The notes below the pieces were generated by a model, which was not told the origin of the DNA, searched no databases, and saw nothing but the letters and a program-made list of their open reading frames with translations. From positions 15,753,118-15,817,117 of the forward strand of contig OZ234503.1 in NCBI GenBank assembly GCA_965153455.1: a stretch of DNA of 64,000 nucleotides, in the 5' to 3' direction. The stretch comes from Sphagnum compactum. Lineage: Eukaryota; Bryophyta; Sphagnopsida; Sphagnales. A program made the translations under genes and the position numbers. Below are positions 38,642 through 51,800 of this stretch, in pieces (the first letter of the stretch is position 1; every line of letters starts with the position of its first letter).

Positions 38642-40009
38642 TGCCAGCAGTCTGTCTAGTCAAGGACTATATCAAGCTCATTTTGTTTACAAAAGCATTT
38701 CTAGCAGTATTGTAACATGGTCAAAGTGCAACAGTATTAATCAGATGTAGTACCACTGAAAAGGTTGCCATTTCTCTTTGGACTTTGGGACCAAACAAGT
38801 GATGACCAACAAGTTCTTCTCTTATGATCCACAAAATGTTTGTTCATCAACCTGTCTACCATAGGAGGCTTGGATAGATGTGAAGGATCTTCTCACCATC
38901 AAAGGATGGTCAGACATCATTAAACAAAGAGTAACACCAAAAGTAAAACATAAGATACAACATGAATTAAACATTCATCATTTGTAACCCCTAGGCAATG
39001 ATGGATTTGTTCATGATGAGGTGGCCAATCTTTGGTAGTCAAGCCACCTACACAGAGCTAAGGGTGCCTCCAACTGGGGAAAGCATCACTCATAGATGTC
39101 AGTTGCTCTCCTCTGACACTAAAAACTTTCAGAAATGATTTTTGTGGGGTAAAATCTTATTGAGGTGTTATGGACAAGATCAAGAGTCATCTCCTGAAAC
39201 CTAATTCATCAAGGGAGCCAGCCAGTGGGCACCACAGATGAGGCCACATTCTCTAGTACATCCTGAAGTTTAATACAGCCATGTAGGGCATGTACAGGTC
39301 AGTTTACTCAAAGGCACCTAATGCCAAAAAATACATACTGTCATGCTTAGACATTCAGCAGACGCCTGATTTTGTTCATGCAATCTCATTTGGCATCTCC
39401 AATATGAGAACATGACAGCACTCCCTGTTAACTGCATTTGTTTTTGGTACAGCTCCAGACAGCGCCATTGGCTCATTTGGAGAGAGGGAAAGGAATCATG
39501 ATGCACTTGGCCATGAGAAATTTTCTAAAGCTGAACACGATTAAGAGGGCCCACAGCACAGAGGATTTGCACATCCAATTACAATGCCTATAACCTCAAA
39601 AAGCATGTGAGAAAAGGCTCAGACTATTGATTTTCAAAACAAATCAAGCTGTAAAGTTAATATACAAGGCAACATAACCATTCCTCTTAAAAGTGAACAA
39701 CAAAAGAATAGAAAGCAGAATAATCCTCTTCATCTCTGGCCCAGAGGCATGTCAGAAAACTTGATGCTGATTACAAAATAGATAGCAACATGGATTTTAT
39801 GACACACAAATGACACTAGAACAGACATTCAAAGGCACGCGTTTTCTTTCAAGTGAATAAACCCCAGCTAAAATTGAGTTAACCAGCATCTTTTCCCAAG
39901 ATAGTTCTTTTGCTACATCATTTTGGGAAGGAAGTAGCACAACTGTAAATGAGCCTGTTTGCATTGCAATCTCAGAAATTGACAATTTGAAGGCAAACTC
40001 CACTGAACT
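38642..40009. other. Intergenic between convergent units
   Basis: No gene. Contains duplication source block B (39207-39733) and the 3' flank of the SURP/G-patch gene. Confidence 0.45.
39207..39733. repeat. Duplication source block B
   Basis: Its reverse complement is present at about 55011-55537 with high similarity (for example CTCATTTGGAGAGAGG and AATGAGATTGCATGAACAAA). Confidence 0.8.
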
Positions 40010-43000
40010 CTAGTAGTACGCCTTCCTTGGGTTATTCTGCAGAGCACAGAAGCACATAAGTCCACCCCTTTTACAGGAAACATCACAATGAGTCTCTTCA
40101 AACTGGCATTCTTTCTAGAAGATCAGAATTTGCTCTGCTGCAAGAGTCAGCTGGACCTAAAAAACAAAATGTGCTCCAAGGTTTGGATGGCATTAAAAAA
40201 GTTAGCTAACATTGCACCTGCATAAATATGAGTCTCATATGGGTTCCCAACTGAATCAAAACATAATATCCCTCAATAAGATGCTTTGCAAGTCAGAAAA
40301 TAAAAAGGCCAACTGTAAAATGACATCTAAGGGAGACTTCTGATAAACTTACTTTAGGTGACCCTCAGATGGTTTCTTACCTTTCACAGTACAACCCTAG
40401 AATCAAGTCATATTAAACTATCCTCCATTTATAAAAAAATTGGGTCTGCCATTTATTAAAAATGGTATCCCAGTGAGCTCAGAAGTTCTCTGACTGTTCC
40501 AAGGTTAACTAGAGTGCAGATTCACATCTCATGATGGTACAATTACCGTCCATGCCAAAGTTCCAATAGTTCACACTTTTAGCTAGCAGAACAAGCCAAC
40601 TATATGGGACTCCATTTGCAGGCTTCAGATTAGTGAGTTACATCTACTCAAATTCAGATGTTAAGAGCTCAAGACATCCATTCCCTGACAAACCACACAT
40701 ACATCATTATGCAGGAAATCATGTATCAGAGAACAAAGAACAGTGCTTATTAGGGTAGAAAGATCTACTCACAAGAGGGTTAGGGCGGTAGCGATAGCCA
40801 AGCATCATTCTCTTCTTGTACTGCTCATATATATCATCTTCAGCTGTCACCTCTCCAGGCTGCTCCGCACCCACACCTAGATTGTTGAGCTTCACTTGGC
40901 CAGCCTGCACTGGATCTGCTTGGCCACTTCGACCACTCCCCAAACCTTCTCCTACACATCTCACATGCAAAAGTACCAGAATTTGTTCATTTGACCCAAT
41001 GAAACATCCAAGCAGAGCCCTGCAAGATTTCCCCACTGTACGACATAATAAAATTGGCTTTGTTCCAACCAATTGCTCCTACAAAAGCTGCAGTTAGTTT
41101 TAGACATACCTTCTTTCCAGCCCATCTTGGAGAGCAAACGATGGCCAACATTGTCTGCTTGAATTTTTGCACGGTCAGCTGTTGCTTTGGCTGCTTTAAC
41201 TGCCTTGGCATCATTGCACTTACTCATAAACTTTTCTAACTCTTCAGGTGGTATGTAGTCACCCATGTGATGGCCCTTCTTCCCAGCACCTGCAGATCCA
41301 AAAGATTTGAGCCATTCAGGATACATTTCTTAACTTACACTTGATTATCTGACAGCTCTGCACTGTCCATCTGCAACAGAAATACTGCGCAAACAATAAA
41401 GTGCATACTAATATACTGTACTGACTAATTTAGCCTGGGTAACACCACCACAATAACAATAAATAATTATGTCATCCGTTACTAGTTCGGTAAAAATGTC
41501 CTCTCCCATGCACTGTCCTAAGATGACAAGCTGACAAAGAGCAATCTCCCATTCACAGTACATCAGATCCCTGACTCCATTCAGGGATGTGTGTCAAGAA
41601 ACTCAATATCCTCTATATGTCAAGTGCATTAATACTTTCTGCATTCGTTACAATAGAGGAGACTCTCCCTCAATCTGCCCTCTTCATATGCTGTCAGAGG
41701 TCCCAACAGGCATCATACAAAGAGCCACAAATAGGTGCAATGTAGCACACAGGAATTTCAACAGCCTGGAGACAAGCCAACCTTGGGCAGGGTCTTCCAC
41801 CACCCCTTTTGTGGCTGATGAGTTGACAGATCCATTGTCTACAAGGAAACATGACACATATAAAGAAAACAAGCAAAATATTTAGTTTCCACCCTGACCA
41901 TTAGGTGGCACATATGTAGCATCCAGCATGTCATCAATCCTAAAAGGTCAACTTGAACAGTCAAGTAAAACTTTAAAATGAAAACTTATCAGCCAAAACC
42001 AGCAGGGCACAAAAGGTAAAACACTGCCTTGTGTGGGAAAAGACTTGAGAACACCTGGAGCAAGAAGAGGTTCGTCAGGTTGCCGCCTTTGTGGTGAATG
42101 CTGTCTTGATGGTTTTGCTGCATATGTGCATGTCAGCAAACAAACGGTCAACATATACACCCTAACATTCAAAATAGATCTCAGATATGGTGGTGGGGAG
42201 GCTCAGAGGTTCAGATCAATTGCAGTAAGGCAAATGAGTTGCCAAACACCACAACAGACTGGAGGCATCTCATAAAATGTCACAGAAACAGATCATCGCT
42301 GTTGATGAAGTACCATTCCCAAACATCCACATTCCAAACTTCAGCTAGAGAGGATGAAGCAAATGCACCAAGAAATTGTGTCTAAGATCTGATTGAACTG
42401 ACTTCACTAGATAATTCCAAATGCAAACTTGTGTAAACCAATCAACTGTTCATTACCAGCAGGTGCCAAGACCATCTCAATAGTAAACACATGTGTAAGA
42501 ATTCTTGAAGTTATGTCACAAAGATCTTGATGGCATGGGCTTACAGGGAGGAGGTTGGAGAGAGGGGGTGGGAGGCATCTCATCCTTGCAATGCTTGAGG
42601 GGCTTGCGTAAATCCTCCTGTGCAGCTTTTTTCATGTAGAACTCCATCATAGCAACCGAGTCATTTGAAAAGTTGTGCTGGCTGGAACATTCTGTTTCAT
42701 AAATGTGCAACCATTAACCATAGAATTCTGAGATGCCCAAACAAGATGGAGATAAAATTTCTGAACACTGTAAAATGTCTACCTTTCAGTAACTGAACAA
42801 CAATCAGAGAAGACATAAGAAGTTGCAGTCCAATATAGATCTCTTTCCACCATTCAGCACCTAATCCTTTTGCTTCTAGACTTGAAGAATAGGCAACCTG
42901 GTAAAGATTCACTAGCATTTGTCAGACAACCAGAAACACTTTTATAGGTATGGAAAACTTCTCCATACTTACCATTCAATGAAAACTAGAAAGGCAACTG

Positions 43001-46000
43001 AAGGACATGAACTGACTCCACTTTAAAGTTGAGAGACATGCATCAAAGAGAGAAATTGGGGATAAAACAACATGTGACAGGATCAGCATACTCAATTCCT
43101 CCAGAGGAACCTAGAGAGGCAACTGAAGGACATGAAATGACTCCACTCTAAAGTTGAGAGACATGCATCAAAGAGAGAAATTGGGCATCAAACAACATGT
43201 GACGGCATCAGCATACCCAATTCCTCCAGAGGAACCTAGAGAGGCAACTGAAGGACATGAACTTCAACAGATTCAGCAAGTGATGAAAACCCTAAATACA
43301 TACATTTTTATGCAACCCTACAAAGTATTGTGTCATAATCTCACTCTTCGTCAGTTGCATCTCAAGACAAAACATTGAAAGACTTGTTGAGAGAGAGAGA
43401 GAGAGAGAAGAAGAACAGGAAAGGAGAATGATAGAACTACTTCTCAATGAAACAAACAGCAAAACTAGAGACATTAGTTCTCTCACTTGTCTAGAGACCA
43501 TCAACAATATTGTGTATGGTATTCATGATCTACCATAGCATCCCCACTTTGCATCAGCTCCTGGCGACAAGCAGCTAGTGGTCAGTATCACATGTATGTG
43601 GAGTATCAGGAAGACTCACCCATACTGCTGGCTAGCAGATACAGAGAAAGGTAAACAAATAAAGATACAAAAGCAGACACATGCAGATCGCATGCAAGGA
43701 AAGTGATTTAAGGAAAGTGGACAAAGGAGAAGATGTAGCAGGAAAAACAAGATATTTCATAAGTACTGAAAATCTCTCACTAGTTGCGATTTTAGGCAAC
43801 CTGAGACAATTTGGAGATGACCCTCTAATAGGGAAATGGATATTTCAGATCTGACCTAAAAACCAGCAACCATGAATTTAGAGGAAACCCCATCCTAACC
43901 AGACCACAAATTTTTTTTAATAAGTGGTTTGAATGACTGTGTTAGTCATACACATGTTCAGGGACTTTCAACAGCAACACATGTGCAGGTTAATGTCAAA
44001 TATTAACCTATGTACTATATTTCTGTCACCAAGACTGCCAGTAGTGAGAAAACACACTATGATGATGGCTAGCTCAAGAAAAGAAGAAAAGGACCTCAAG
44101 AAAGTAGACTAAAATAAAAAGGGAGGAAAGCCAGAAAAGAAACCCCAAAATACAATTAGAGAAGAAAAAAGACTTTGAATAAGAACATTAGATGAAAAAG
44201 TGGGCTTCAAAAAGTTTCCCCCTTAGGAATGAGAAACTTTTGAAACATAACCTTGAAAATTCCAAAGGCAGAAACTCCAAACAGGAACCCATCTCTGATA
44301 CGTAACCCTCTGGTTCAATCCAATAGAAACTTTGAAGGGTAACCTTATTCTTCAACAGACCAATTAAGCTGCCATTTGGGCTATGTAAAGCTCCTTGGAG
44401 CTGCAAGCCTTGAGAACCTGGAAAACTGACTAATTGGAATCCACATGAGGCATATGAATCATGTCAATACCTTCATATTGTGACACTTATCAATGTTAAC
44501 TCTCAACTCTTTGGAATCTTGGGATATTGCTCAATCCAAGAAATTGCAAGAGAAGTCATTAGAGAAGTCATTACCAAAACAATTAAGCTTACAAAATGAT
44601 TAAGTGTAATCTAATCAAGGATAAAACTGCTGATGAAACCTAATGTTCCTACCTTGAGGCTGCTCCCAGGAGTGATTGGAAGATTGACTCAGTCTCTTCT
44701 GGTTCTCGGCTCCAGAGAAAAGGGCAGATGCTGGTGTTTGATACCTTGTCTGGTGCTGTCGCCCCACAGATTGTCCAAGCTGGCTGTTTTGATAATGTTC
44801 TGCAGGAGAGCTCCCACTCCCTGAATAATTTGCCCACCCATAAATATTGTCATAGCAGGGAGGAAAGACAGAAGATAAGATATGTCAACGAGAAGAAATT
44901 TTTTACAGAATAAGAATGAGAAAGAACACAAGCCCTAAGGACACCTGAACCATTTAACTCCTCTAAACATTAGCTGGATACTTGAAGTCCTGGATTCCTC
45001 ATTGTCTAACCATCAGACACTACTGTGTGTACATCTTGCATGCACAAAAAAAGCACTAATGTTCCAATGACATACCTATCTTCAATTCATTCCTACACTA
45101 CAGCTTGCCTTGGCTAAACAGTCTCCTTCAAAGTACCCACATAGTACCAGCAAGACTATACCTGTATGAGCAGTTGTTGCACCATGGAATTCTGAAGAAA
45201 GTGCTTTCTCCTCTTGTGCTAAACGGTACTCATAATACTTGTATTCTGCACCCTTGGTATCAAATAAAAACCTGGAACCACCACCACCACCAACAGTTCA
45301 ATCTTACAATGCTCTTGCAAAGATAGAAAAACATTGAACTTCTTTTGGAGTCCACTACTGAAAAATCATCAACTCTGCATCACTGTAGAGGAAGTACATA
45401 CTACATACCATTTCCCTGCCTGAGAGCACATACCGGAAAGGAGTGTCGCCCGGGTTCTTTTGGCGTGTGACATTTTCAAACTGACGGCCATTCTTTGCCA
45501 CAAAACTAGCTAGTTTGTCTGCTGCCTTCTTCACCTCTTGATCAGAAGGTACAGGAGGAACTGCAATAACACATTGAGATTACAACCACAATATGTGAGG
45601 TAACCTTTGTGCACAAAATATGTGGAAGCAATGCTTTAATTGCCTCTTTCCTTTCTTATTCTCCTGAATCCTAGGCAGTTTACCAAAGGATTGTAAAATC
45701 AGGAGCTCTATGTGCAAGTAACAATTCCAGACAAGCTGCACCAAAAGACTGAGGATTATACACGCCACAAAACAAAAAGCCACCTCTCAACTACCTTGTT
45801 TGTCTAGAGCAAAAGGATAGCCCTTTCTGATATAGGAAAAATCATACTTCAGAGAAAAGACTTAAAGGAACACAGAAAGAGGACCAATACCAGGCTCCCT
45901 GCGCTCATGTGAAATAGAACTTGGAAATTTCTCTGTCCTGGCCTTTTTCGGTTGTTGTTCAGTCTCTGTGTTGTTTCCATGATCATTGTCTTCACCAAGC

Positions 46001-46254
46001 TTAATGGCATTCACAAACAGTCTTGATTTCTGTTTCAAGCTGAAGGCTAACTTTCCATTTGTGGAGTTGGCAAGTTTCAGGGTGCCACCCTGGGGTGAAG
46101 GCTCTGCACTCTGCAGAATTGAACGATCTTTTTTGGCCATGTTAACATTTTGCAAGGGGTTGGTTTCTCTAGCATCTTGAAATGACACATGCTCTTGCTG
46201 AAAGTCTTTGAAGTTTTCCACAGGAGAGATATTATTTGGAGACAGGCCAGCCAT
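40010..46254 (-). CDS. SURP and G-patch domain protein (SUGP1-like splicing factor)
   Basis: Nuclear pre-mRNA splicing factor of the SUGP1 type. Coding exons, in transcript order: 45891-46254, 45434-45560, 45162-45271, 44653-44820, 42545-42691, 41110-41289, 40773-40951, 40010-40036. All GT-AG, phases match, total 1302 nt (433 aa). The SURP module spans exons 2-3: KKAADKLASFVAKNGRQFE, RQKNPGDTPFRFLFD, YKYYEYRLAQEE. Exon 5 has the conserved DSVAMMEFYMKKAAQE and KDEMPP. Exon 6 has HHMGDYIPPEELEKF and starts the G-patch (NVGHRLLSKMGWKEGEGLG) that continues into exon 7. Exon 7 ends with DDIYEQYKKRMMLGYRYRPN and the tiny last exon adds NNPRKAYY. The 2-kb intron 4 holds a 125-bp tandem repeat and a dispersed repeat. 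The ATG at 46254 is the first in frame after the acidic N-terminal region. Looks functional. Confidence 0.95.
41881..42986. repeat. Duplication source block A (exon 5 and flanking introns)
   Basis: Its reverse complement forms 53917-55000. It carries exon 5 of the SURP/G-patch gene plus flanking intron. An open frame in intron 4 (minus, 42697-42918) is preserved in the copy only because the DNA is duplicated, and it is not an exon. Confidence 0.85.
42992..43261. repeat. 125-bp tandem repeat in SURP/G-patch intron 4
   Basis: AGGCAACTGAAGGACATGAA recurs at 42992, 43117 and 43242, giving two full 125-bp units with few differences and the start of a third. The array begins at the edge of duplication block A. 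Confidence 0.92.
43540..44430 (+). repeat. Dispersed repeat family, copy 2
   Basis: Collinear with 36180-37230: ATAGCATCCC, CATCAGCTCC, AGGTTAATGTCA, TTTCTGTCA, ATGGCTAGCTCAAGAAA, GTGGGCTTCAAA, CCAATTAAGCTGCCA. It lies in intron 4 of the SURP/G-patch gene, opposite to transcription. Confidence 0.5.
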
Positions 46255-47948
46255 TTCTTTCCCTATCTCTCACCCCAATCTGCTCTGTCGCTTAGGGTGC
46301 TCCTTCTCTGTGTGACTTAGAGTGCTTGCCTATCAGCTTGTGATCTCTGGATCCTTCTCATCACCAACTTAGCTGATAACCAATGAAACCCGCACACAAA
46401 CTAGCAACCCTTGAAGCCACACAATGTTCCTTGGACCAAAAGACTTAATCCACCACAGTCAAATGGTTGATATCAATAAGAAACCTAATTACAGATACCT
46501 TGCTGTAAGCAGCCTGTCCTGAACCTTTCAATCCAAGCCGGAGTTCAGAATAACTTGAGTTACTCAAAAAGAGCCTTTGAATCTTAGATGATATGTCAGA
46601 TGCATACTCGAGGAAAGCAAGAAATGGATGAACACAAGAGATTCATTTCAGGAGTGCAGAGAAAGGTGAATTTCTGAATTAAGAAGGGAAAAAAGGGATG
46701 GATCCAGGGCTGGAGAGAAACAGTGGATGCAAGAATGAATCTCCTACATCGGCATATGTATGAGAAGACAGTTGACATGAACTGCCCAGGGCAAAGAGGG
46801 TTTTCGATAGATCAGCAGTGTCTGTCAAACATCCTCGTTTCCTGTCCAAATTCTGCAAAGTTCCTGATAAGTGCGTCGCTGCAGGGCACATGTACAAAAT
46901 CTGCAGACTGTGCACTTTGAGTCGCAAATTCCACCCCCTGCTCATACTCCAAGTCAGCTTCATCTTCAAACACGCACACAAAAACACGCATACACACATA
47001 CAGACACACAATCTCTCAACTCTCTCCCAAAAGTCTTCCCTCCTCTCAAGCGTCAATTCCTTGGCCGTCATATGGATCATTTCAGAACTCACACATCCCC
47101 CTCTCCCTTCACGCTCCATGGACCAATTTGAGTGCTGCCACTATCATGTTACATGCTCAGAGCCTAGACAAAACCCTAGCACCCGCGAGCTCTCGCTTTC
47201 GCATCTTTGCTAACAAGCCCTGGACTAAGCCCCCCTTGAGCGAACGCGAGAATGGTGCCAAGAGCAAGAAGAAAAAGAAGGGAGGACCGAGAATAAGCAA
47301 CAGAAGCAGAAAAAAGCAAATACTGACAGCCCATACCTTCAATCGAAAATCCTTTTGAGCACTGTGTGATAATCTCTCTTCTTCGCTTTCCAGTTCACAA
47401 GCCTATCAATACCATTCCCACTTCCCAGTAATTCTAGACACCAAGGCTCATAAACAACGCACCAACCCGAAAACAGCGCCCAAAATATAAAGGGAGCGAA
47501 TCACTTACGAATCGCAGATCTCATATGAAAGCGAGAAGAATGTGAGCAGAAAGAAGATAGTGAAGGAGCGTGTAGGCGTGTTGCTGTGTTTGCCTGGTCG
47601 CCAGCATGCGCACATTAACAAGACCAACCAAAAACACCCAGGCCAGCGCAGAAGAGAGGTAGACTAGGGTTTCTTCTGTACGTACGGGTCGAATTTCACT
47701 GTTTGAAAGGTTCTTTTACTGCCCGCAATAAAAAAAAATTGTTGTCCACGGGAAACAAGTTTCGGGCCGCCGCTGGCCGATTCTCTTCCCTTGCCGACTT
47801 TTGCTTGCAGCGTTACGACTGGCCCGACGGACCTTCTCCCTCTCCCCTCACAATATTTGTATTCCGTAGATTTTACACAAATTCTTGCTGCAAAAGGAAG
47901 GGTTTGTGGTTGCTTGCGGATCTACTTCATTAGTTTGTGGAACAGCGG
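46255..47948. promoter_or_regulatory. Divergent intergenic region between SURP/G-patch gene and UFD2/E4 fragment
   Basis: The two units point away from each other across 1.7 kb. CT/GA-rich runs and a CTAGGGTTTCTTCTG stretch (about 47666), common in plant 5' UTRs, lie near the plus-strand start. Should contain both promoters and the 5' UTRs. No single element is certain. Confidence 0.45.
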
Positions 47949-48871
47949 ATGGATTCTGCAGGAGTTATGCCTCAATTTAAAGCAATCAAAAGCAAGGTTG
48001 ATATAGAAGATAAGGTACAGCGCCGAGTGCTACAGGTGATATTGAGGCCGGGAGATGAACGTGGAAGCGGAGTGCCGCTCTATTTGGAGCAGCTGGCGGC
48101 CGAACTGCTACGCGAAGATAGGCCAACCTTTCTGTCGCGCGATTGTATTGAACGAGTACTCATGGAAAGGCTAAGCACATTTTATGCCGGATACGACCCT
48201 CCTTTCTCTTATCTCGTAGCTTGCTATCGACGAGCACTTGAGGAGGTTCGCAAAGCGCAGATTATGAAAGATAAAAATCATTTTAGCAGAAATTCTGGAT
48301 GCTTTGCAGCAGGTGAAGGAGTTAGCTGTTTCCTATGCTCCTCGGCATAAATTTTCCACAACCACCTGAGCCATCGCTGGCCCCTAACATGCAATTTCTA
48401 GCCCTAGTTTTGGGCGACCTGTCTCCTAACATGGGATACGACACCATCGCTTCAAGTGGCTCTACATTGCCACCTGGTTTCCTCGATGATCTCATCAACC
48501 GATTTGAGAATGAACCGGACGGATTGAAGAACGTGTTTGAGCAGCTATGCAAAGATCTGCAGGGAAGTGTGATGAAGATTTCTCCATTAGGACCATTCCA
48601 GGGATACTTGAGGGCTCTAGGGTTGCTGGCATCTCACTCTAGCTTGGCCCTAGTACTTGTCCATCATCCAATGTGGAATCCCAGGGGAAATCACGTAAAT
48701 GGGCGAGTTCTGGAAGTGAGCAGTATCTTTGGCCCGTTTTTCCACATCAGTGTTATTCCTGATCCTCCTGTTTTTGGCCACGGAGAACCCAATGTGGGAG
48801 ATGCCCTAATGTGCATACCGTTACGACGCATTCGAGGGCGACAGCTACTTGTGAGAAATACTGCAAATTGA
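47949..48871 (+). pseudogene. Ubiquitin conjugation factor E4 (UFD2/PUB1-like), broken N-terminal fragment
   Basis: E4 ligases extend ubiquitin chains through a C-terminal U-box. This stretch matches only the N-terminal core start: IEDKVQRRVLQVIL, YLEQLAAELL, FLSRDCIERVLMERL, PPFSYLVACYRRALEEV and MKDKN in frame 1 (47949-48279). A one-base shift gives ILAEILDALQQVKELAVSYA (48280-48345). Another shift gives LPPGFLDDLI, LCKDLQGSVMKISPLGPFQG, WNPRGNHVNGRVLE and SSIFGPFFHISVIPD, ending near GEPNVGD (about 48811). The usual segment after SYA is shortened. The rest of the core and the U-box were not found downstream. Two frameshifts and truncation indicate a pseudogene; sequence errors plus very distant exons are a less likely alternative. 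Confidence 0.82.
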
Positions 48872-51800
48872 ACCACACGCTTGCAAGTAGTTAGGGGACA
48901 GGCACAACAACACGTCTTGAGACAGATTGGCTTGAAAGCACAACACCACAATTTTCAAGCTCTTTTACAAAACTGAACCTTCTCCCTACATTTCTAGATT
49001 GTATAGAGGGAACCTTTAAGTGTGCAAGACTGTGTCTCCTTGCTGGTCAGAATCATGTTCGGGGAAACCTAAATGGGTGTAAGGAGCTGAAGGTGGTCTG
49101 TACATCATTTCTGCTACATATAGTTCTGAGTTCTTAGATGTTCATAGTTCATACAAATGTGTTGCTGGATCAATTGGATTGCAAATGGTGATGGGTATGT
49201 GTCTTTACAGGATTTATTTGGTATTGGATGGTTGACAACAATATTGATTCTGTGACAATGGCTAAATTATTTCTTCAACTTTCTTCCTTTCTCTTTGTCC
49301 TTTGAATTTACCCCTTCAGTAAGTAAAGAACTTATTTCTTGAAACCAATGTGCAGTCCAGCCCTGTTGTCGTCTTCTTGATACGAGTCTTTTGATGTTGC
49401 CTAAACTGATTTTGCTGCTTCCCTCCCTATATTTCTGTAAGTGCTGTCAGTTGATAATGCACTGTTGCCAATATTTGTATCACTTGTTGGTCTATGCAGG
49501 TGTACACGGACTTTTTTGCGATTGTTGTCCTACTGTCAGGAGGAAGACTTGCAGCATATGGTGAGTCCCATTTCCTAATATCTTTGTCCTTTAATCTTGC
49601 TCAATCCTTTTCAGGTTGACTTACATTGCTTAGTATTGAGAAATTTGCGGTACTTGTGAAGCTATTATCTTTGTGCTTGAGTGCGGCTGTAATTGAAGCG
49701 ATTAGAAGGATTATTCCCATCAAAATATTAATGAAATTTGACGTCTTAAAAAGTTTAATTTGTTACAAGTCCAGCCAGCTTCTGTTTCTGTGGCCTCAAC
49801 TTGCTCATGCCAATGTACTGGTTTTCTTTGTGTTGAAGAGTAGGCTGCATGGTCTGGCAGCCATGTATATCCTCATTTGAACCTATTTTGAAACATCACT
49901 TGCAAATTAGTATCCTTGTCATCTGGAGGGACTCCTTGTTCATCCAGAGCACAGCTTACAGGAGGCACTAACTCTGTTCTTTATGCCAGAGACACTGAAG
50001 CCACTGCTAATCCTGCTACCTGAAGTGCCATTTGAATCATATATTAGTACTACAAAACAAACATGGGCAGGTGAACACCCTAAAGTAACTCTGGTGTTCA
50101 TCTGAAAACTAGACATTCTCGAGGGTGCAACTGCACATCATCAGTGGAATAAGAACCACTTATGGGCAGTCTGAAATGGGAGATTCACCTTATGAATATC
50201 TGCAGATGCCTGGCTTGTCTTTACTATGCATCTTGTCGTATAGCAGTAGGCCTGCCCGCATTAAATGCCACATATTGTGAACACTTGCAACATACTGGAA
50301 AATTGAGTGCCCTGAGTCAATATCTTGCGTACACCTTCGACCTAGGTGGATGTCCTGAGGTCTCAATTTATTTACATTGACCCAGAAACTAAGAAAATCC
50401 TGACGGTGATTTTGGTCATACTGGGATGATTCTCACGTAACACCACCCAGATAAACTTAAGAAGTGAGTCGATCCCTGGAATAGCATGACTCAATCAAAT
50501 TGTCACATATCAAGATGATTCTCTCTCGAAGTATCCAAGTTTCCACACTCAACTGGCAAGTGATGTCAGCTCCTAGTCAAACAAATGGTGTGCTTCTCCC
50601 TTCAAGCATTTGTAGTGCTCTTCTTTGACAACCCTGTAAGCTTCTACTTTTGTTGACTCCATTCCATCCTCACTAAAGTTATGTCAATGTTTCTTGCTTA
50701 GAGTAAAGCTTATGATAAAAGCTTCTAGACTTCTAAGGTTAGACCACTGCATTCACATTTAGGGTTACATTTCTGCAATATGCAAATCCAAGGAGAACTT
50801 GTAGCTTTAGCAGCTCAAGGTCAATGAACTATCTCGCAAGTTTTTCTTTTTTCCTTGTCAGAATTAAACTGTAAACTAGGTACGCAACAAATCCATGAAA
50901 GCCTTTCTGAAAAGGAATTTTATGCAACTCAATTTCGAGAGCTTGGCAATGTTATTTCTATGACAGTTATCCTTTAAGATTTGCACTGGTTGAATATCTA
51001 AAGTTTCAGAGCTGCTTATGTCCAGTGTAGCAATCTCCATTAATGTCTCTTGAGATGTGGTGGAAGCAGTTTATCAACATATGGGATTTGGAGCATGTCA
51101 AGAGTCAATTGCATCCACAACTTCCCTTTCTTTATTATGTGGTAGGTTTTTCTCTCCTGCCTCTCTCTCTTTCTTGACTGCACTAAGATGCGCCACTTAC
51201 TGCTAGGGTAACTGCTTACTAGACTGTGCATTGTTCGATAGAACTAAAACTCTTCTAATGCATTTTGTGGTATGTCTTAGATAGGTCTCTTTGTGAATGG
51301 TTGTAAGGGGAATCTTCTTCACTTGTTAACTAGTGACACAAAGTAAGTAGGTGCAAGTGTGTTGCTGACCCTCACCTGGCCTTAGTAGTCTTTTCAACAA
51401 AATTGGAAGGATACTGCAACAGATTGTGATGCATTGTTTATTGTCCCTTGGTGTGTTCACAGTTGACATGCTCTTACATGCAATTTGGCTTCAAAATGCA
51501 GGAGAAGCAATACCCTCAATTGTCGTGCTGTAGGTGATGAGAGATATGCCTCATTGATTGAGGGATCCTAGTCTTCATGGTTGCCCAATGTCTGACAATT
51601 CAATTGAGAATGGCCTTGAATACCAGACACTGGGCTCATGCCTCAATGGATAGTGTCACCATCTGGCGGACAATATCTGGTGGTTCCAGGTCAACCTTCC
51701 AATGGCATCACTCTGCAAAAATCTGAGGTACAAATCCCCAGGAGACTCTGATATGAAATGAATATTGGCAAGACACATCCCTGCCCTTTTTCTGTATGTG

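Noticed and set aside
42697-42918. Open frame containing LGAEWWKEIYIGLQLL, also present at 53964-54272
   Set aside because: It looks conserved, but the second copy is part of a recent DNA duplication and the first lies in an intron of the SURP/G-patch gene. No splice sites or family support coding.
42992-43261. CRISPR-like array
   Set aside because: The repeats are contiguous 125-bp units without spacers, in plant nuclear DNA.
46679-47119. Minus-strand open frame of 146 codons upstream of the SURP/G-patch gene
   Set aside because: Cys/Val/Phe-rich low-complexity translation of CACA/CT repeats in the 5' flank; no domain seen.
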